Of a DNA stretch of 64,000 nucleotides, positions 9,906-21,547 are shown piece after piece. Position 1 is the stretch's first letter. Every line of letters begins with the position of its first letter. The notes beneath the pieces were generated by a model that saw nothing but the letters and a program-made list of their open reading frames with translations, did not search any database and had not been told where the DNA came from. Origin of the DNA: Odobenus rosmarus divergens (Eukaryota > Chordata > Mammalia > Carnivora > Odobenidae); contig NW_004450477.1 in assembly GCF_000321225.1 (NCBI RefSeq), positions 2,024,096-2,088,095 on the forward strand, given 5' to 3'. The position numbers and the translations under genes were made by a program.

Positions 9906-10129
9906 ATGTGGGAGCTGGTTCATGATATCTAGCAACAAAGAAAGGCAATGTCTGTTTCCTAGACTAACTTAATGAAGAGCCAATTCAAGCTGCTAGGAAG
10001 CTGGTCCAAATATCAGACAGGTTACAGCACTAGGAGCAGTACTGTACAATAGATAAGTGAAATTTCCTTCCCCATCTTTAAAGTGGCTTCTTTGGTATTT
10101 GATAGTGAATTTGTACCAATTAAAACTTA

Positions 10130-10590
10130 ATTTATTTTTTATTTTTTGGAAGGTTTTATTTTTACTCCACTTATCATATAGTACTATTAGTTTCATTTGT
10201 ATAATATAGTAATTCAGCACTTCCATACAACATCCAGTGCTCATCACATAAGTACATTCCTTAATCCCCATCCCCTATTTCCCCCACCCCCCCACCCACC
10301 TACCTCCCCTCTGGTAACCATCCATTTGTTTTCTGTAGTTAAGAGTCTGTTTTATGGTTTGCCTCTCTCTCTTTTTTTATCCCTTTGCTCATTTGTATTG
10401 CTTCTTAAATTCCACATATAAGTGAAATCATATGGTATTTGTGTTTCTCTGAATGGCTTATTTCACTTAGCATCATACTGTCTAGCCCCATCCAGGTCAT
10501 TGCAAATGGTAAGATTTCATACTTTTTTTATGGCTGAGTAATATTCCATTGTATATATATGCCACTTCTCCCTTTTTCTTTTCCCCTTCA
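10130..10590 (-). mobile_element. L1 3'-end fragment (antisense)
   Basis: ATTCCACATATAAGTGAAATCATATGG, TTTCACTTAGCATCAT and TAATATTCCATTGTATATATATG are the carnivore L1 3'UTR in antisense. It ends abruptly where the telomere-like repeat starts. Confidence 0.85.
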
Positions 10591-10593
10591 CAT

Positions 10594-10791
10594 CTAGGGT
10601 TAGGGTTCAGGATAGGACTGGGGAAAGGATGAGGGTTAGGATTAGGGCCAGGGTGAGGGTATGGGCCTTGTATACTGCTGTTTGGAGACCTCTCCATAGG
10701 ATTTTGGTTAGGGTTAGGGGTTGGGGTAGTGTTAGGGTTCAGGTTACGGTTTTGGTATGAGCCTGGTATACTGCAGTTCAGAGACCTCTCC
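10594..10791 (+). repeat. Telomere-like degenerate repeat, copy A
   Basis: Contains many TTAGGG hexamers and variants (for example 10594-10610, 10633-10647, 10708-10718, 10730-10738). Two monomers each end with a shared block near GCCTGGTATACTGCAGTTC and GAGACCTCTCCA (10665-10697 and 10756-10792). Confidence 0.8.
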
Positions 10792-10872
10792 AGACTTCTG
10801 CTTGGGTGTGATTAGACATGGCATCCATCCACCAAGCTGAGGCAAGGAAGGGACTTAGAACTCTAAATACTC

Positions 10873-11302
10873 TTTTTTTAAAAAAAGATTTATTTATTTA
10901 GGGGCGCCTCAGTGGCTCAGTTAAGCATCTTCCTTCGGCTCAGGTCATGATCCCAGAGTCCTGGGATTGGGTCCCACATTGGGCTCTCCCCTCAGCGGGG
11001 AGTCTGCTTCTCCCTCTCACTCTCCCCCTGCTTGTGCTCTCTCTCTCTCTCACTCTCTCTGTCAAATAAATAAATAAATAAAATTATTTTAAAAAGATTG
11101 ATTTATTTATTTTAGAGAGAGAGTATGTGTGTGTGTGCACTAGCGGGGGGAAGCAGCAGAGGGAGAGAGAGAGAAAGAGGGGAAGCAGACTGCCTGCTGA
11201 GTGGGGGAGCCCAGTGCAGGCCTCCACCTCACAGCCCTGAGATTATGACCTGAGCTGAAACCGGGAGTTGGATGTTTAACCCACTGAGTCACCCAAGTGC
11301 CC
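10873..11302 (-). mobile_element. CAN-SINE (minus) interrupted by a plus SINE
   Basis: Target duplication CTAAATACTC at 10863-10872 and 11303-11312. The tail starts at 10873 and the body resumes at about 11092. Confidence 0.88.
10903..11091 (+). mobile_element. CAN-SINE (plus) nested in the minus SINE
   Basis: GGGCGCCTCAGTGGCTCAG head, AAATAAATAAATAAATAAA tail; the target is the AAAGATTTATTTATTTA tail of the host SINE. Confidence 0.88.
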
Positions 11303-11469
11303 CTAAATACTCTAATTAGCTGTTCAGTTGTTACTTCTGTTTTTATCTACCTTCACACCCATTTTCAGAAATATTACCAATTCTTAAAGGTTTGGGATCT
11401 TCCCCAGAATAACTCGGCTGCCCTCAGCTTTTCTTATTTTGTGTTCAGGAACCCACTTTCTCAATTCTA

Positions 11470-11710
11470 GTGTTAGGGTTAGAGTTACAGTAAGGGTTAA
11501 GTTTAGGGGAAGGTTATGTGCCTGGTATCCTATAGTTCAGAGACCTTGCCAGAGGGTTAGGTTTATGGTTAGGGTTAGGGAAAGGGTTACGCTTAGGTGT
11601 TCCAGTTACGGGTTAGTGGTAGGACTAGGGTTTGTGTTAGGGTGATGGTTAGGGTGAGGGTGAGGGCTACTGTATGTGCAAGGTGACAGTTCAGAGAACT
11701 TTCCAGAGAA
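11470..11710 (+). repeat. Telomere-like degenerate repeat, copy B
   Basis: TTAGGG-like runs (11473-11480, 11556-11582, 11648-11670) with the shared blocks TGCCTGGTATCCTATAGTTC (11519-11538) and GTTCAGAGAACTTTCCAGAG (11689-11708). Confidence 0.8.
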
Positions 11711-11880
11711 GAAAATCCTAGACTTCTGCATAGGTGAGAATAGACGTGGTAGCCATCCACTGAGCTGAGGCATGGAAGGGATTGGGTACTCTAACTAATC
11801 TTTAAATAGATACTCAATTGTTCCTTCTATTTTTATCTCTGTTGTCACACTCATTTTCAGAGCATTATTATTTAAATACC
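11711..11880 (+). repeat. Non-telomeric tail of copy B
   Basis: GACTTCTGCATAGGTG, ATCCACTGAGCTGAGGCA and ACTCAATTGTTCCTTCTATT parallel the tail of copy A. Confidence 0.7.
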
Positions 11881-11889
11881 CATTAGTTA

Positions 11890-12050
11890 AATAGTAATAT
11901 TAGTTCCAAGTATAATGTTAGTTCCAGGTGTATAACATAATGAGTCAGCATTTCCATATGGCGCCTGTTGCTCAACACAAGTGCTCTCCTTCATACCCAT
12001 CACCTATTTCACCCATTCCCTCTCCCACTAAAACTAGTTTAATTATTGCA
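11890..12050 (-). mobile_element. L1 3'-end fragment (antisense)
   Basis: GTTAGTTCCAGGTGTATAACATAATG, TTGCTCAACACAAGTG and CCATCACCTATTTCACCCATTCCC are antisense L1 3'UTR. It borders copy B as the fragment at 10130 borders copy A. Confidence 0.75.
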
Positions 12051-12480
12051 CAGATATGGGTGGACATGTTTTTAATTGCCCACTCAGCAAATGTCTCTGA
12101 GTTGAAGTTTGCCTCAGATTCTTAGCAGAAACCATTTTACCAAACATTCTGAAGATGATCAAACAACCTAAAGATGGTACACATCTTCCTAGTGTGGATT
12201 CTGTGAATGACCAATAAGGACTGAGTTCTGACTCCCCATTACCCAGTGTGGATGATGCGGTGCTGAATAAGGGTTGAGTTTTAAGTAAAGGTTTTTCAAG
12301 AGAATGTCCCAAAACTGAAATATGGGAATTCACAGATTAAAAGGGCCAACCCTTTGCATGCACAACATGAGGGATGAAGACCTATATCATTCTGGAATTT
12401 CTCAAAATATAGGACAAATTTGAGATCCTAAGAGCTTCTGGAATCTGACTAGCTGCAAACTAAAAATTGAAAAACGGGAT
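12051..12480. other. Unassigned intergenic stretch
   Basis: Nothing recognised with confidence; probably an old decayed repeat. Confidence 0.4.
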
Positions 12481-12930
12481 GATATTAGACTTCTCAGTCT
12501 AGAAGATGATGAACAGTGCCTTCAAAATCTTGAGGAAAATCAATTTCCCACTTAAACTCTGATGAGTGATGTTCAAAGTAGGAAAAAGGACATTTTCAGA
12601 TATGCGAAGCATTAGAAAAAAAGTTACCTCCCATGCACCCTTTCTCAGGAGGTTACTGGAGAGAGTAATCCGAGTAACATGCATAGGGGATTCAACATAG
12701 TAGGTAATGGAAGAAATTCTCAAGAGGGTGATAAAGGAGATCGAAGTTGAAAGTTTTGGAGCTAAGAAAATGGAGAGCTCAAGGCACATGCCTCCAAGGG
12801 GAAAAGTACTGCAGACAGAGTACTCGGTGTGTTTGTTATGTTCCATTGCTGAGAGGAGATGTATACTTTGGGCTGAAAGTTTGCAATTCTGGCAAGATTA
12901 GTGATGGGTACATAGAAGACTAAGCAAAGG
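12480..12930 (+). mobile_element. Old L1M fragment (sense)
   Basis: AGTGCCTTCAAAATCTTGAGG, ACATTTTCAGATATGCGAAG and TACCTCCCATGCACCCTTTC fit the 5'-region/ORF1 zone of old mammalian L1s. Confidence 0.6.
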
Positions 12931-14520
12931 GGGGAAACCACACTCATTTATCATTAAGTCCAGGCAAACAAAATGGTGTGCAAGAAATTTAATTATAGTA
13001 CATTAGAAGACTTAGCTATGAATAATACATACATAGTTATTATAATGTGAACACTGAAATCTGATCTAACCAAAATAAATTAGAAGTATATTGGGAGGTT
13101 TGAGGGGAGGGGGGAATGACAATTCTGTGTATGAAGGTAATGTGGCTGTGTAAGAGAGCTAAATCCTTATATTCTATAATATGAACTTAATAACATGTAA
13201 AAGTCAAATATCAAAAGAGATGGCTGTCTTAAGTTATTTAGAATGTGCAAATAAATCCCCATAGAAATAGCTATACGAAGAGGAATTCGGATGCGGTTCT
13301 GCAGAGCAGGACTTAGTGGTGGGATGGGGGGAAGGGACTGCCCTTGCCCATTCCAGGTCTTATAGACCAATTTGACTTTTCTATTATGAGTATTATAACA
13401 TCAGTTATAGAGAATAAACTACAATCGCACCTCCCTTTCCCTTTAAGCTTTCTGTAAGGAGCTTCCACCCTTAGCCCTTCCCTTGTCTTCCCTATTGTCA
13501 AATATAATTCACTTATTTTAGTCCTTATCTTCTCAGCATTTCACATCATTACCTACAGTACTTCTTCCACTTTGAATTCTGTCCTCCCTTACCCCTCTGT
13601 CTTCAGGTTCTCTTCCTTCTTCTGAACACTCCTTATAGTGGTTCCTCTTGTTTGGCAATCCCACATATTATTCGTGTTCTTCATTGTTCTGCCTTTGGTT
13701 CCTGCACTTTTCATGCTGTAGGCTCTCTTTGGGCTAGCTCATCTAGTTCTACATATAAGCCTTCAACTACCATCTCTAAACCAGTGAGTTCCAGTTTATA
13801 TCCTGAGCCTGAGCCTTTTCTTGAGCCTCCTCAGCATAGAGATGACTTGAAGAAACGTCACTACTTGTTTGTTTCACGGGCACCATAAACCAGGCCTGCA
13901 TTCTTCCTCACTTCCTCTCCACTCGCCTCTTCTTCCTCCTTATCTCCTGGAGGAGCACCACCATCCCCCCAGTAGAAATCTGAGATCTTCTAAGATGTGT
14001 CTCTGTCACTCGTGTGCAGGTCAGGCGGGGCCTGTGTCCCGTTCACCCTTGTGTTCTCTGTGTCATTTGTTCCCTTGAAGGTAGCTGGCACAGTGATCTC
14101 TAGTTAGTTCTTGCTCCATAAATATGTGAATAAAAAGAGGATCAAACTGATAAAAGGGACAGTTTCTGAAATTTAACAGACTGTTCAGACAGATTTCAAG
14201 GCACAGAAGACAGACAACCTGCAAGAAGGAGAGTCCAGTGGTCAGAGAGGTGCTGCAGGAAGATATGTTGGAATAAAGCATGATGGCTTCATGACATTTT
14301 CACGTGAAGAGACGGATTTCGGAAATTTCCCACAGTACCGAAAATCCACGTCTGATAAGAGAGGAGAGGTGTATGGTAGAATTTCAGAGTCTGCTATAAT
14401 CTTGGGTGTTCAGCACATTGTCCATATAGAATCTTGCTTCTCGCCTTTCTCCCAAAGCATATTCATTAATGAGTTGGTTCTCCCCATACTGGAACTGAGC
14501 ATTTGGTGATAACTGGGTTT
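12931..14520. other. Unassigned intergenic stretch
   Basis: No gene. 13530-14090 is CT-rich and could be an L2-age repeat; 14090-14520 is unassigned. Confidence 0.4.
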
Positions 14521-14525
14521 GGTGC

Positions 14526-14946
14526 TGTATTAGCTTCCTAGGACTGCCATCACAAATTGCCACGAACTTGGTGGCTTAGAACAACAAGAATTTATTATCT
14601 CATTGTTCTGGAGGCTAGAAGTCTGAAATCAAGGTGTTGGCAGGCCCATGCTCCCTCAGAAAGCTCTAGAGAAGAGTCCTTCTTTACCTCTTTCCAACTT
14701 CTCATGGTTGCTGGCAGTCTCTGCCTCTGTCATCACATGGCTTTCTTCTCTCTGGTCTGAGTGCGGCTCCATGTCTCATCTCCCTTTAAAAGGACACCAG
14801 TCATTGGATTTAGGGCCCACCCTCATCCTGTATGCCCTCATCTTAACTAATTACATCTGCAAAAATAAAGGTACATTTCTAAATAAGGTCACGTTCTGAG
14901 TTTCCAGGTGGACATGAATTTTGGAAGGATACTGTCAACCCATTAC
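14526..14946 (-). mobile_element. MLT1-type MaLR LTR (minus)
   Basis: Nearly complete: TGTATTAGCTTCCTAGGACT...GAATTTATTATCTCATTGTTCTGG...AAGGACACCAGTCATTGG...GGTCACGTTCTGAG...GTCAACCCATTACA. Confidence 0.88.
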
Positions 14947-15039
14947 AGTGCCTTTGCCAGCTAGCAGTTTATTGAAATTCACCCTTTATCTGGTCTGTAA
15001 ACATGAAATGGGCCTCTTAAATATTTTCCTTTACCAACA

Positions 15040-16350
15040 AGCATGGTGTTATGATTTGTCAGGAGGAGGCTCTGGAACGACATTACAAGAGAAAGGGGCT
15101 TCCCTTCCTGGTTCTGGTGTGTGTGGGCTCGACAAGCTCAGCACACGGCTCTCCAGGACCCAGCAGCAGATTTCCCTGGCAGCAGTCTCTTTCTGCACCC
15201 TCTTGGGCAGGTTCAGAGCAGAGTGCCACCAGTGAGACACTTCGCAGTGAATGACTTTCCCGTGCACTCTGGAGAAAAGACTTCCAGCCAGTTCCATCAC
15301 CATGGCACAATAGAGACCTCTGTGCTGTACAGTGAGCCCTGGCTGTGCACTGTAAAGGAGGCTGCTAATAGTCAGGTGGACACTCCATGGATATAATTCA
15401 GTCTCTTACCCTGGTCACCCCAGTGCTTGCTCAGTGAGCCATAAACAAAGTGGCCACAGTAGTAGGGATGGAGGCTCTGCATGGGGTTCAGAAACATGGA
15501 CTTCCCCTACTCAGTGTTGATTTGTCTAACATTACTGCTGAGTAGCAAATCTGTCAACAGAAGAGGTCAACACTAGGCCCCTTTTTTGGCACCACTCTCC
15601 ATGGGGACCAACCAGCCACCTGGTGGCAGATTGATTACACTGGACCTATTTCTTCACAGAGGAGGCAGAGATTCATCCTCACTGGAATATACATGTTTTC
15701 TGCATGTGGAGTTGCCTTCTCTCAACATAATACTTCAGCCACCTGTACCATCTGTGTACTTATGGAATACTTTACCCATCATCATGGTCTTCTGCACAGC
15801 ATTACTTCTCATCCAGGAGCCCATTTCACCCCTAAGGAAATACAGCATGGGGCTTATGCTTATGGAATCAAATGGTCTTAACCCACATATTCCATCACCT
15901 AGGAGCAGATGGCTAATTGAGAGTTGGAGTGGCTTATTGAAGACTCATTTGTGCCAGTTGGGAGACAATACCCCAAAACAATGTGATTCTGTCTCACAGG
16001 ATAAGTATAAGCTTCGAATCAGCAACTGTTACAGGGTGTTCTCGCTCCCATAGCCAGAACACATGGATCTGGACATCAAGGGGTATGGGAGTGGCCCTTC
16101 TCACTCTTAAACTCAGTAACCCATTTGCAGTATTATTTTTCCTGCCCCAGAAACTCTGAGCAATGCTGTTATGAAAGTCAGAGTCTCCCAAGGGAGGAAT
16201 GCTTCCATTAGCAGACACAGTGGTTCAATTGAATTGGAAAGTGAGAATGCCTCCTGGACATTCTGGACTTCTTATACCACTGAACCAACTGGCCAAAAAA
16301 AAAAAAGTCACTCTAGGTGAAGTGAACTCAAGTTGCTGCTGTAAATGCAG
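15040..16350 (+). pseudogene. ERV-L-like pol relic (integrase to dUTPase region)
   Basis: Seen: a 155-codon open stretch (15586-16053) and neighbouring shifted frames carry integrase-like features: an IDYTGP-type start of the catalytic core near 15630 and an HPGAHFT block near 15806-15830. A GLLKTHLCQLGDN block follows near 15935-15970. Further 3', about 16200-16300, broken frames resemble the dUTPase-like region that follows integrase in ERV-L elements. Frame changes and stops occur throughout, so no functional protein is made. Known: ERV-L pol encodes reverse transcriptase, RNase H, integrase and dUTPase. Assignment to ERV-L rather than ERV1 is by recollection of domain order and is uncertain. 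Confidence 0.65.
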
Positions 16351-16369
16351 ACAAGAAGGACTATGAAAC

Positions 16370-16800
16370 CCAGGGAGATACTTGGAGGTGCCTAGGAGTG
16401 AAGGTTTTGGTCACTCCAGGTGAATTTTGGGCTGAGGATGGGGAAAATGTGGACTGGGGAGTGGAAGAAGGAAGATGTAGATTATCATTGACAGCCTCAC
16501 AGCAAATCGCAGAAACCATGACGGCATGAGCTTTGTATATGCTCTGTTATAGATATGTGTTTATTTTATATGCTAACCAGTTTCTTCTATCTCCTTCGCA
16601 TCGTTATTTTATGTACCTAGAGTTGAAAGTTAACTTCACAATGTATTCGTTAGGTAACAGAATATTCAGTGGGACTCTGCCTGAATTTGAGGAGTAGTTG
16701 AGATTACCAGTGATGGATACAATGACTTTTGGCACTGTGTCTCTCCGTATTTTGAGGAAAAGGTGAGAACTTTACCTTAAAGACAGTTGTATTTTGTTAC
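16370..16800 (+). mobile_element. Possible 3' end / LTR of the ERV relic
   Basis: Follows the pol relic directly and has LTR-like mixed composition (GCTCTGTTATAGATATGTG, TGATGGATACAATGACTTTTGG). Placement is positional inference. Confidence 0.3.
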
Positions 16801-16809
16801 AAGAAAAAC

Positions 16810-17470
16810 TGGAGTTGTTTTATTGATGTACAGAAGTTCAAAAATGTATAGAAGAGTGCACGTGGAAGCTGAATAGCCACAGAGCTACCCTCCTTTTGTA
16901 TTGCTGTGCTTTTGCTTAAGCTATTCTTTGAGTCTTAAATGGCTCTTCTTCTTCTCTCAAATTTGAGGCCCAGCTTGTTTCACCATGAAGTTTCTTTCAA
17001 TTACTTTACCCTATAGTGATTTCCTCCCCTCATGTCCCTGAAGAACTTGACTACATCACACATTTAGCACCTAATTATACTCTGAATGTAATTTTCCTCT
17101 AATTATTTGATGTGTTATACTGCCTTTCCACCAGCCCCAGCCCACCAGATCCGAAGCTCTTTAGGACTATGTCTCTTTTTCTTTCTTTTCGTTACCCATC
17201 AAAAACACACATATGAATACACACTCAATGAATACGTCTTAATTAAATAGCTGTCCTTACTCACTTGCTGCACTGGTTAATCTGCTTCTTGCTCCAAATT
17301 CACTTTCAGCTAATACAGTGTTTCCCAACCTAATTTGACTAGAGAGTCCTTTGACATTAATATACAATGTCTCAAAACCACTTGGGAATTTAAAAAAATC
17401 TTGTCAATTTTTTGCTTTGTATATAGTAGTGATTTATGTAAAATATTTTATTTTGGATTAACATATCATA
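16810..17470. other. Intergenic stretch, partly L2-like
   Basis: 16910-17240 has the CT-rich composition and ACTCAATGAATACGTC end typical of L2 3' regions. The rest is AT-rich and unassigned. Confidence 0.35.
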
Positions 17471-17477
17471 AAATTCT

Positions 17478-17681
17478 TTTTTTTTTTTTTAAAGATTTAT
17501 TTATTTATGTTGAGAGAGTGAGAATGAGAGAGAGAGAGAGTACATGAGAGGGGGGAGGGTTAGAGGGAGAAGCAGGCTTCTCGCTGAGCAGGGAGCCCGA
17601 TGTGGGACTCGATCCCGGGACTCCAGGATCATGACCTGAGCTGAAGGCAGTCGCTTAACCGACTGAGCCACCCAGGCGCCC
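17478..17681 (-). mobile_element. CAN-SINE (minus) with perfect TSD
   Basis: Both flanks read CATAAAATTCTTTT. Body is the GAGAATGAGAGAGAG subtype. Confidence 0.92.
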
Positions 17682-17789
17682 ATCATAAAATTCTTTTAAA
17701 AATATACTCTATAATGTTGGTTAATACTACTTTTCCCATTTCTTAAAAATAATTATGTAAGAAGAATTAAAAGGACATACTGTAGTTCC

Positions 17790-18350
17790 TCAAAAAATTA
17801 AAAATATGATCCCGTAATTCCACTTCTGGGTACAAACTTAGAAGAACTGAAAACAGTCTTGAAGAGGTATTGTTCATAGCAGCCATGTTCATAGCAGCAT
17901 TATCTGCAATAGCCAGAAGATGAAAGTCAAACAAGTGTTCATTGAGAGATGGATAAACAAAATGTGGTATTATGCATGCGATGTAATATTATTCAGCCTT
18001 AGAAAGGAAGGAAATTCTGACACATGCTACAACATGAATGAATATTGAGGATATTATGCTAAGTGAAATAGGTCAGTCACAAAAAGACAAATACTATGTA
18101 ATTCCACTTACGTGAATAGAATCAATAGAGCAGTGAAATTCATAGAGAAAGAAAATAGAATGGAGGTTGCCAAGAACTGGGGGAGAGGGAAGGGGGAGTT
18201 GGTGTTTAATGGGTACAGTTTCAGTTTTGCAAGCTGGAAAGATTTCTGGAGATTGGTTGCACAACATGAATATGCTTAACACTACTGAACTGTACCCTGA
18301 ATGGTTAAGATGGTAAATTTTATGTTACGTATATTCCATCACAATTTTAA
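17790..18350 (+). mobile_element. L1 3' region (sense)
   Basis: CACTTCTGGGTACAAAC, CAGCAGCATTATCTGCAATAGCC-like text, GAGATGGATAAACAAAATGTGG, and CTGAACTGTACCCTGAATGG...TTTTATGTTACGTATATT mark ORF2 3' end and 3'UTR. Confidence 0.85.
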
Positions 18351-18623
18351 GAAATCCAACAGAGTTTATAAAATGAAATTTATAGAGAAGATTATTCAGA
18401 ACCAGTAAAAAAATATTGAGAAAAATTAAAAAGGACCAAAATAAGTGGAGTGATTAGAAGACCTGATATTGTGAAATGCCAATTTATTCTAAAATTATTT
18501 GTAGATTTATCTGTAGATTTATTGCAATCCCAATAAAAATTTCAGTACTTTTTCTGGAAATTAAAAAAGCCTGATACTAACATTTATATAGAAATGCAGA
18601 GTTTAGAAGAGCCAAGACACTCC

Positions 18624-18829
18624 TTTTTTTTTTTAACGATTATTTATTTACTTATTTATTTGAGAGGGAGAGAATGAGAGAGAGAGAGCACGAGAGGGAA
18701 GAGGGTCAGAGGGAGAAGCAGACTCCCTGCTCAGCAGGAAGCCTGATATGGGACCCGATCCCAGGACTCCAGGATCATGACCCGAGCCGAAGGCAGTCGC
18801 TCAACCAACTGAGCCACCCAGGCGCCCCT
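18624..18829 (-). mobile_element. CAN-SINE (minus)
   Basis: TSD GAGCCAAGACACTC at 18610-18623 and 18830-18843. Confidence 0.92.
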
Positions 18830-18911
18830 GAGCCAAGACACTCTTAAAGGAGAAGAATGAGGTGGGAGGGTTTGCCCTATTGCCTGTCAAGATGTATTAA
18901 AAGTCTGCAGT

Positions 18912-19105
18912 GGGGCGCCTGGGTGGCTCAGTTGGTTAAGCGTCTGCCTCGGCTCAGGTCATGGTCCCGGGGTCCTGGGATCCAGCCCCGCATCGGGCTC
19001 CCTGCTCCGCGGGAAGCCTGCTTCTCCCTCTCCCACTCCCCCTGCTTGTGTTCCCTCTCTTGCTGTGTCTCACTCTGTCAAATAAATAAAATCTTTAAAA
19101 AAACC
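18912..19105 (+). mobile_element. CAN-SINE (plus)
   Basis: GGGGCGCCTGGGTGGCTCAG head; flanks AAAAGTCTGCAGT / AAAAGTCTGCAAT. Confidence 0.92.
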
Positions 19106-19472
19106 AAAAAGTCTGCAATAACTAGAACAGTGTAGTATTAATGTAAGGATAATAAACATATCAGTGGAAGAGATTAAAGATTCCAGGAATAGATGCACAC
19201 ATACATGGTTATTTGATGATTGACATGAATAGCACTGCAGAATAGTAGGTGAAAGATGGTCTTTTCAGTAAATAATGTGGCTCAATTAAATACCTATATA
19301 AAAAAAGTAAAATAAAATTTTATTCTTACTTCACACCATACACAAAAATCATTTCCAAGTCAGTGGTAGACCTAAATGTGAAAATCAAAACAATAAAGAT
19401 TTTGGAATATAACGTAGGAAAATGTCTTCAAGGTATTGGGATAGGGAGTGCTTATAAAAAATAGGATACTAG

Positions 19473-19644
19473 AGGCGCCTGGGTGGCTTAGTTGGTTGTG
19501 CTTCTGACTCTTGATTTTGGCTCAGGTGATGATCTCAGGCTCAGTGGAGAATCTGCGTGAAATTCTGTCCCTCTCCCTCTGCCCCTCCCCTCACTTGTGT
19601 GTCCTCTCTCTCTCTCAAATAAATAAATCTTAAAACAATCAAAT
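19473..19644 (+). mobile_element. Older CAN-SINE (plus)
   Basis: AGGCGCCTGGGTGGCTTAG head with a CTGACTCTTGATTTTGG insert; flanks AAAAATAGGATACTA / AAAAATAGGACACTA. Confidence 0.88.
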
Positions 19645-19837
19645 AAAAATAGGACACTAAAAGCACTAGTAACAAAGGGAAAAATTATGAATTTGACTTA
19701 TTAAAATTCTGAACTTCTATTCCTCAAAAGACTGAAAAGGCAAGCGAGTGTGGAATCCCAGGATGATTATTGCTGTGCAACAATGAGAGGGTAAGTAATT
19801 AGTCTTATTTGAGTGACAGCACTGAAGAGAGCTCCAA

Positions 19838-20034
19838 TAACTTTTTTTTTTTAAAGATTTTATGTATTTATTTGACAGAGAGACAGCGAGAGCAGGAACA
19901 CAAGCGGGGAGTGGGAAAGGGAGAAGCAGGCTTCCCGCGGAGCAGGGAGCCTGATGCGGGGCTCGATCCCAGGACCCTGGGATCATGGCCTGAGCCGAAG
20001 GCAGACGCTTAACGACTGAGGCACCCAGGCACCC
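19838..20034 (-). mobile_element. CAN-SINE (minus)
   Basis: Complete tail-to-head element ending GGCACCCAGGCACCCC; target duplication not clear. Confidence 0.85.
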
Positions 20035-21329
20035 CTAAAATATTTATATTTAAATATATTTTTATTCATTAACACTATTATAACTACATTTAGAGAAGAA
20101 GGAGATGATAGGGAAAGAAGTAAATCCCTAGCTTCCCAGGCGGTGATATAGTGTTCTTTACCCTCTTCTCCACAAGAGGGCACAAGATGAATAAGATTTT
20201 CAATTCCATTGTTTCATTGCTGGCCTTTGGTTGTTACCAGCCAACCACCCGTACTTCCATTTTGGTATTGTTGACAAACTGCTATTGTTAACATCTAAAC
20301 AACCATCTTTGAGTTCAGGGCACTGTTAAAGGGATGTCCAGACAAAGAAGGCATGATTCAAAGCACTCAGAATCTAATGGGGTCGCAGAGGGGAAAAGAA
20401 CAATCCATTTGGAGGACATGCTAAGGGCCCAAGGAGTCCCACAGGTCATGAGTTGGTGTCCCTTTGGAGAGGTTGGAATGGTGGGGTGGGGGGAGGGTGG
20501 GGCACAGCCGGCAGCAATGACAGGGACGCATTTGGACGAGGCCGTGGGGATGGGACAGACTACACGCGGTGATATCAACTGTGAGAGCACTGAGGGCCCA
20601 GGACGGCCCTGGGAATGCAGGAGATTGTACTCTAGAAGACTTGGGGGTGGGGAGGAAAGGTTTCACCACCAAGACTCTGCCTGCAAACACTCGGCAGAGC
20701 CAGGTCTGTTCTCCCTTCTTTGCTCCTTGCAGCTTGCTATGTTCCATGTTCACTCAAGGCTCCGTGACCTCCACACACACCCACCCTGACCTGCCCACCA
20801 CACCCCCATGGCTGTCTTCTGGTGTACTTCACCCTCTCCTCACAGAGGCCATTTCCTTGTCCAGGGCTCTTTCCTCTTAGAGACTGGTGTTTTCCTTCAG
20901 GCCTCTCCCCACTTATCTGAAGGTTTGCTCTCACATACCAAGCCTAGGCTACCTTCTTGTGCAGGACCTCTAAGCTCCTCTGACCAACTATTCCCCTTCT
21001 TTTAGCCTGTTTCCTTTCTTGAGCTTCCCTGGTCTCTAGGCCTCTTCTTCTCTCCCACCACCGACATTGTCATCCTTCTTTCCCCATGGTGTCATATCTG
21101 TCACCCAGTCAGCCAACCTCTCTGAAGGCCCGGAAACAGACTGACTCCCAGGACCCACGGGGTTCGCGTGAGTATGGCTGGCACTGTTTACACACTTCTG
21201 TTCCTCCTTTTATGGCCTCTTCAAGCTCTACTCTTGGCATTTCAACTGAATACAAGTATTTTCAAAGGCATGGCTCTGCTTTGGACTGAACTTGAGAAGT
21301 AGAAAGGTATGTACTACCTTTCAAATATT
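20035..21329. other. Mostly unique intergenic stretch
   Basis: No gene recognised. Overlapping short frames on both strands around 20330-20880 share no known domain. GC is higher than in the flanks. 20990-21290 may be L2-like. Confidence 0.45.
20170..20183 (+). promoter_or_regulatory. CTCF-like motif
   Basis: CCACAAGAGGGCAC matches the CTCF core CCACYAGRKGGCAS with one mismatch. Sequence match only. Confidence 0.3.
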
Positions 21330-21341
21330 ACTAGGAGAAGA

Positions 21342-21534
21342 TTTTTTAAGATTTTGTTTATTTATTTGACAGAGAGAGACACAGCAAGAGAGGGAACACA
21401 AGCAGGCGGAATGAGAGAGGGAGAAGCAGACTTCCCATGGAGCAGGGAGCCTGATGCGGGGCTCGATCCCAGGACCCGGGGATCATGACCTGAGCGGAAG
21501 GCAGACGCTTAACAACTTAGCCACCCAGGTGCCC
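21342..21534 (-). mobile_element. CAN-SINE (minus), first of a same-site pair
   Basis: Flanked by CTAGGAGAAGATTTTTT (21331-21347) and CTAGGAGAGGATTTTTT (from 21535). Confidence 0.9.
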
Positions 21535-21547
21535 CTAGGAGAGGATT

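Larger units (their letters stand above)
10792..11400 (+). repeat. Non-telomeric tail of copy A, split by SINEs
   Basis: ACTTCTGCTTGGGTG...ATCCATCCACCAAGCTGAGG, then, after the SINE block 10873-11302, CTAATTAGCTGTTCAGTTG...CACCCATTTTCAG. The same order recurs at 11720-11865. Confidence 0.7.
18380..19740 (+). mobile_element. L1 ORF2 3' segment (sense), cut by SINEs
   Basis: TTGCAATCCCAATAAAAATTTC, AGAAATGCAGAGTTTAGAAGAGCC, and TCAGTGGTAGACCTAAATGTG are ORF2 C-terminal DNA of an old L1. Three SINEs interrupt it. Confidence 0.75.

Noticed and set aside
10594..11710. TTAGGG runs as a chromosome end or fused telomere
   Set aside because: Too short and degenerate, flanked by ordinary intergenic DNA and SINEs on both sides, and mixed with non-telomeric blocks.
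20334..20789. 151-codon frame overlapping minus-strand frames of similar length
   Set aside because: No domain and frames open on both strands; composition effect.
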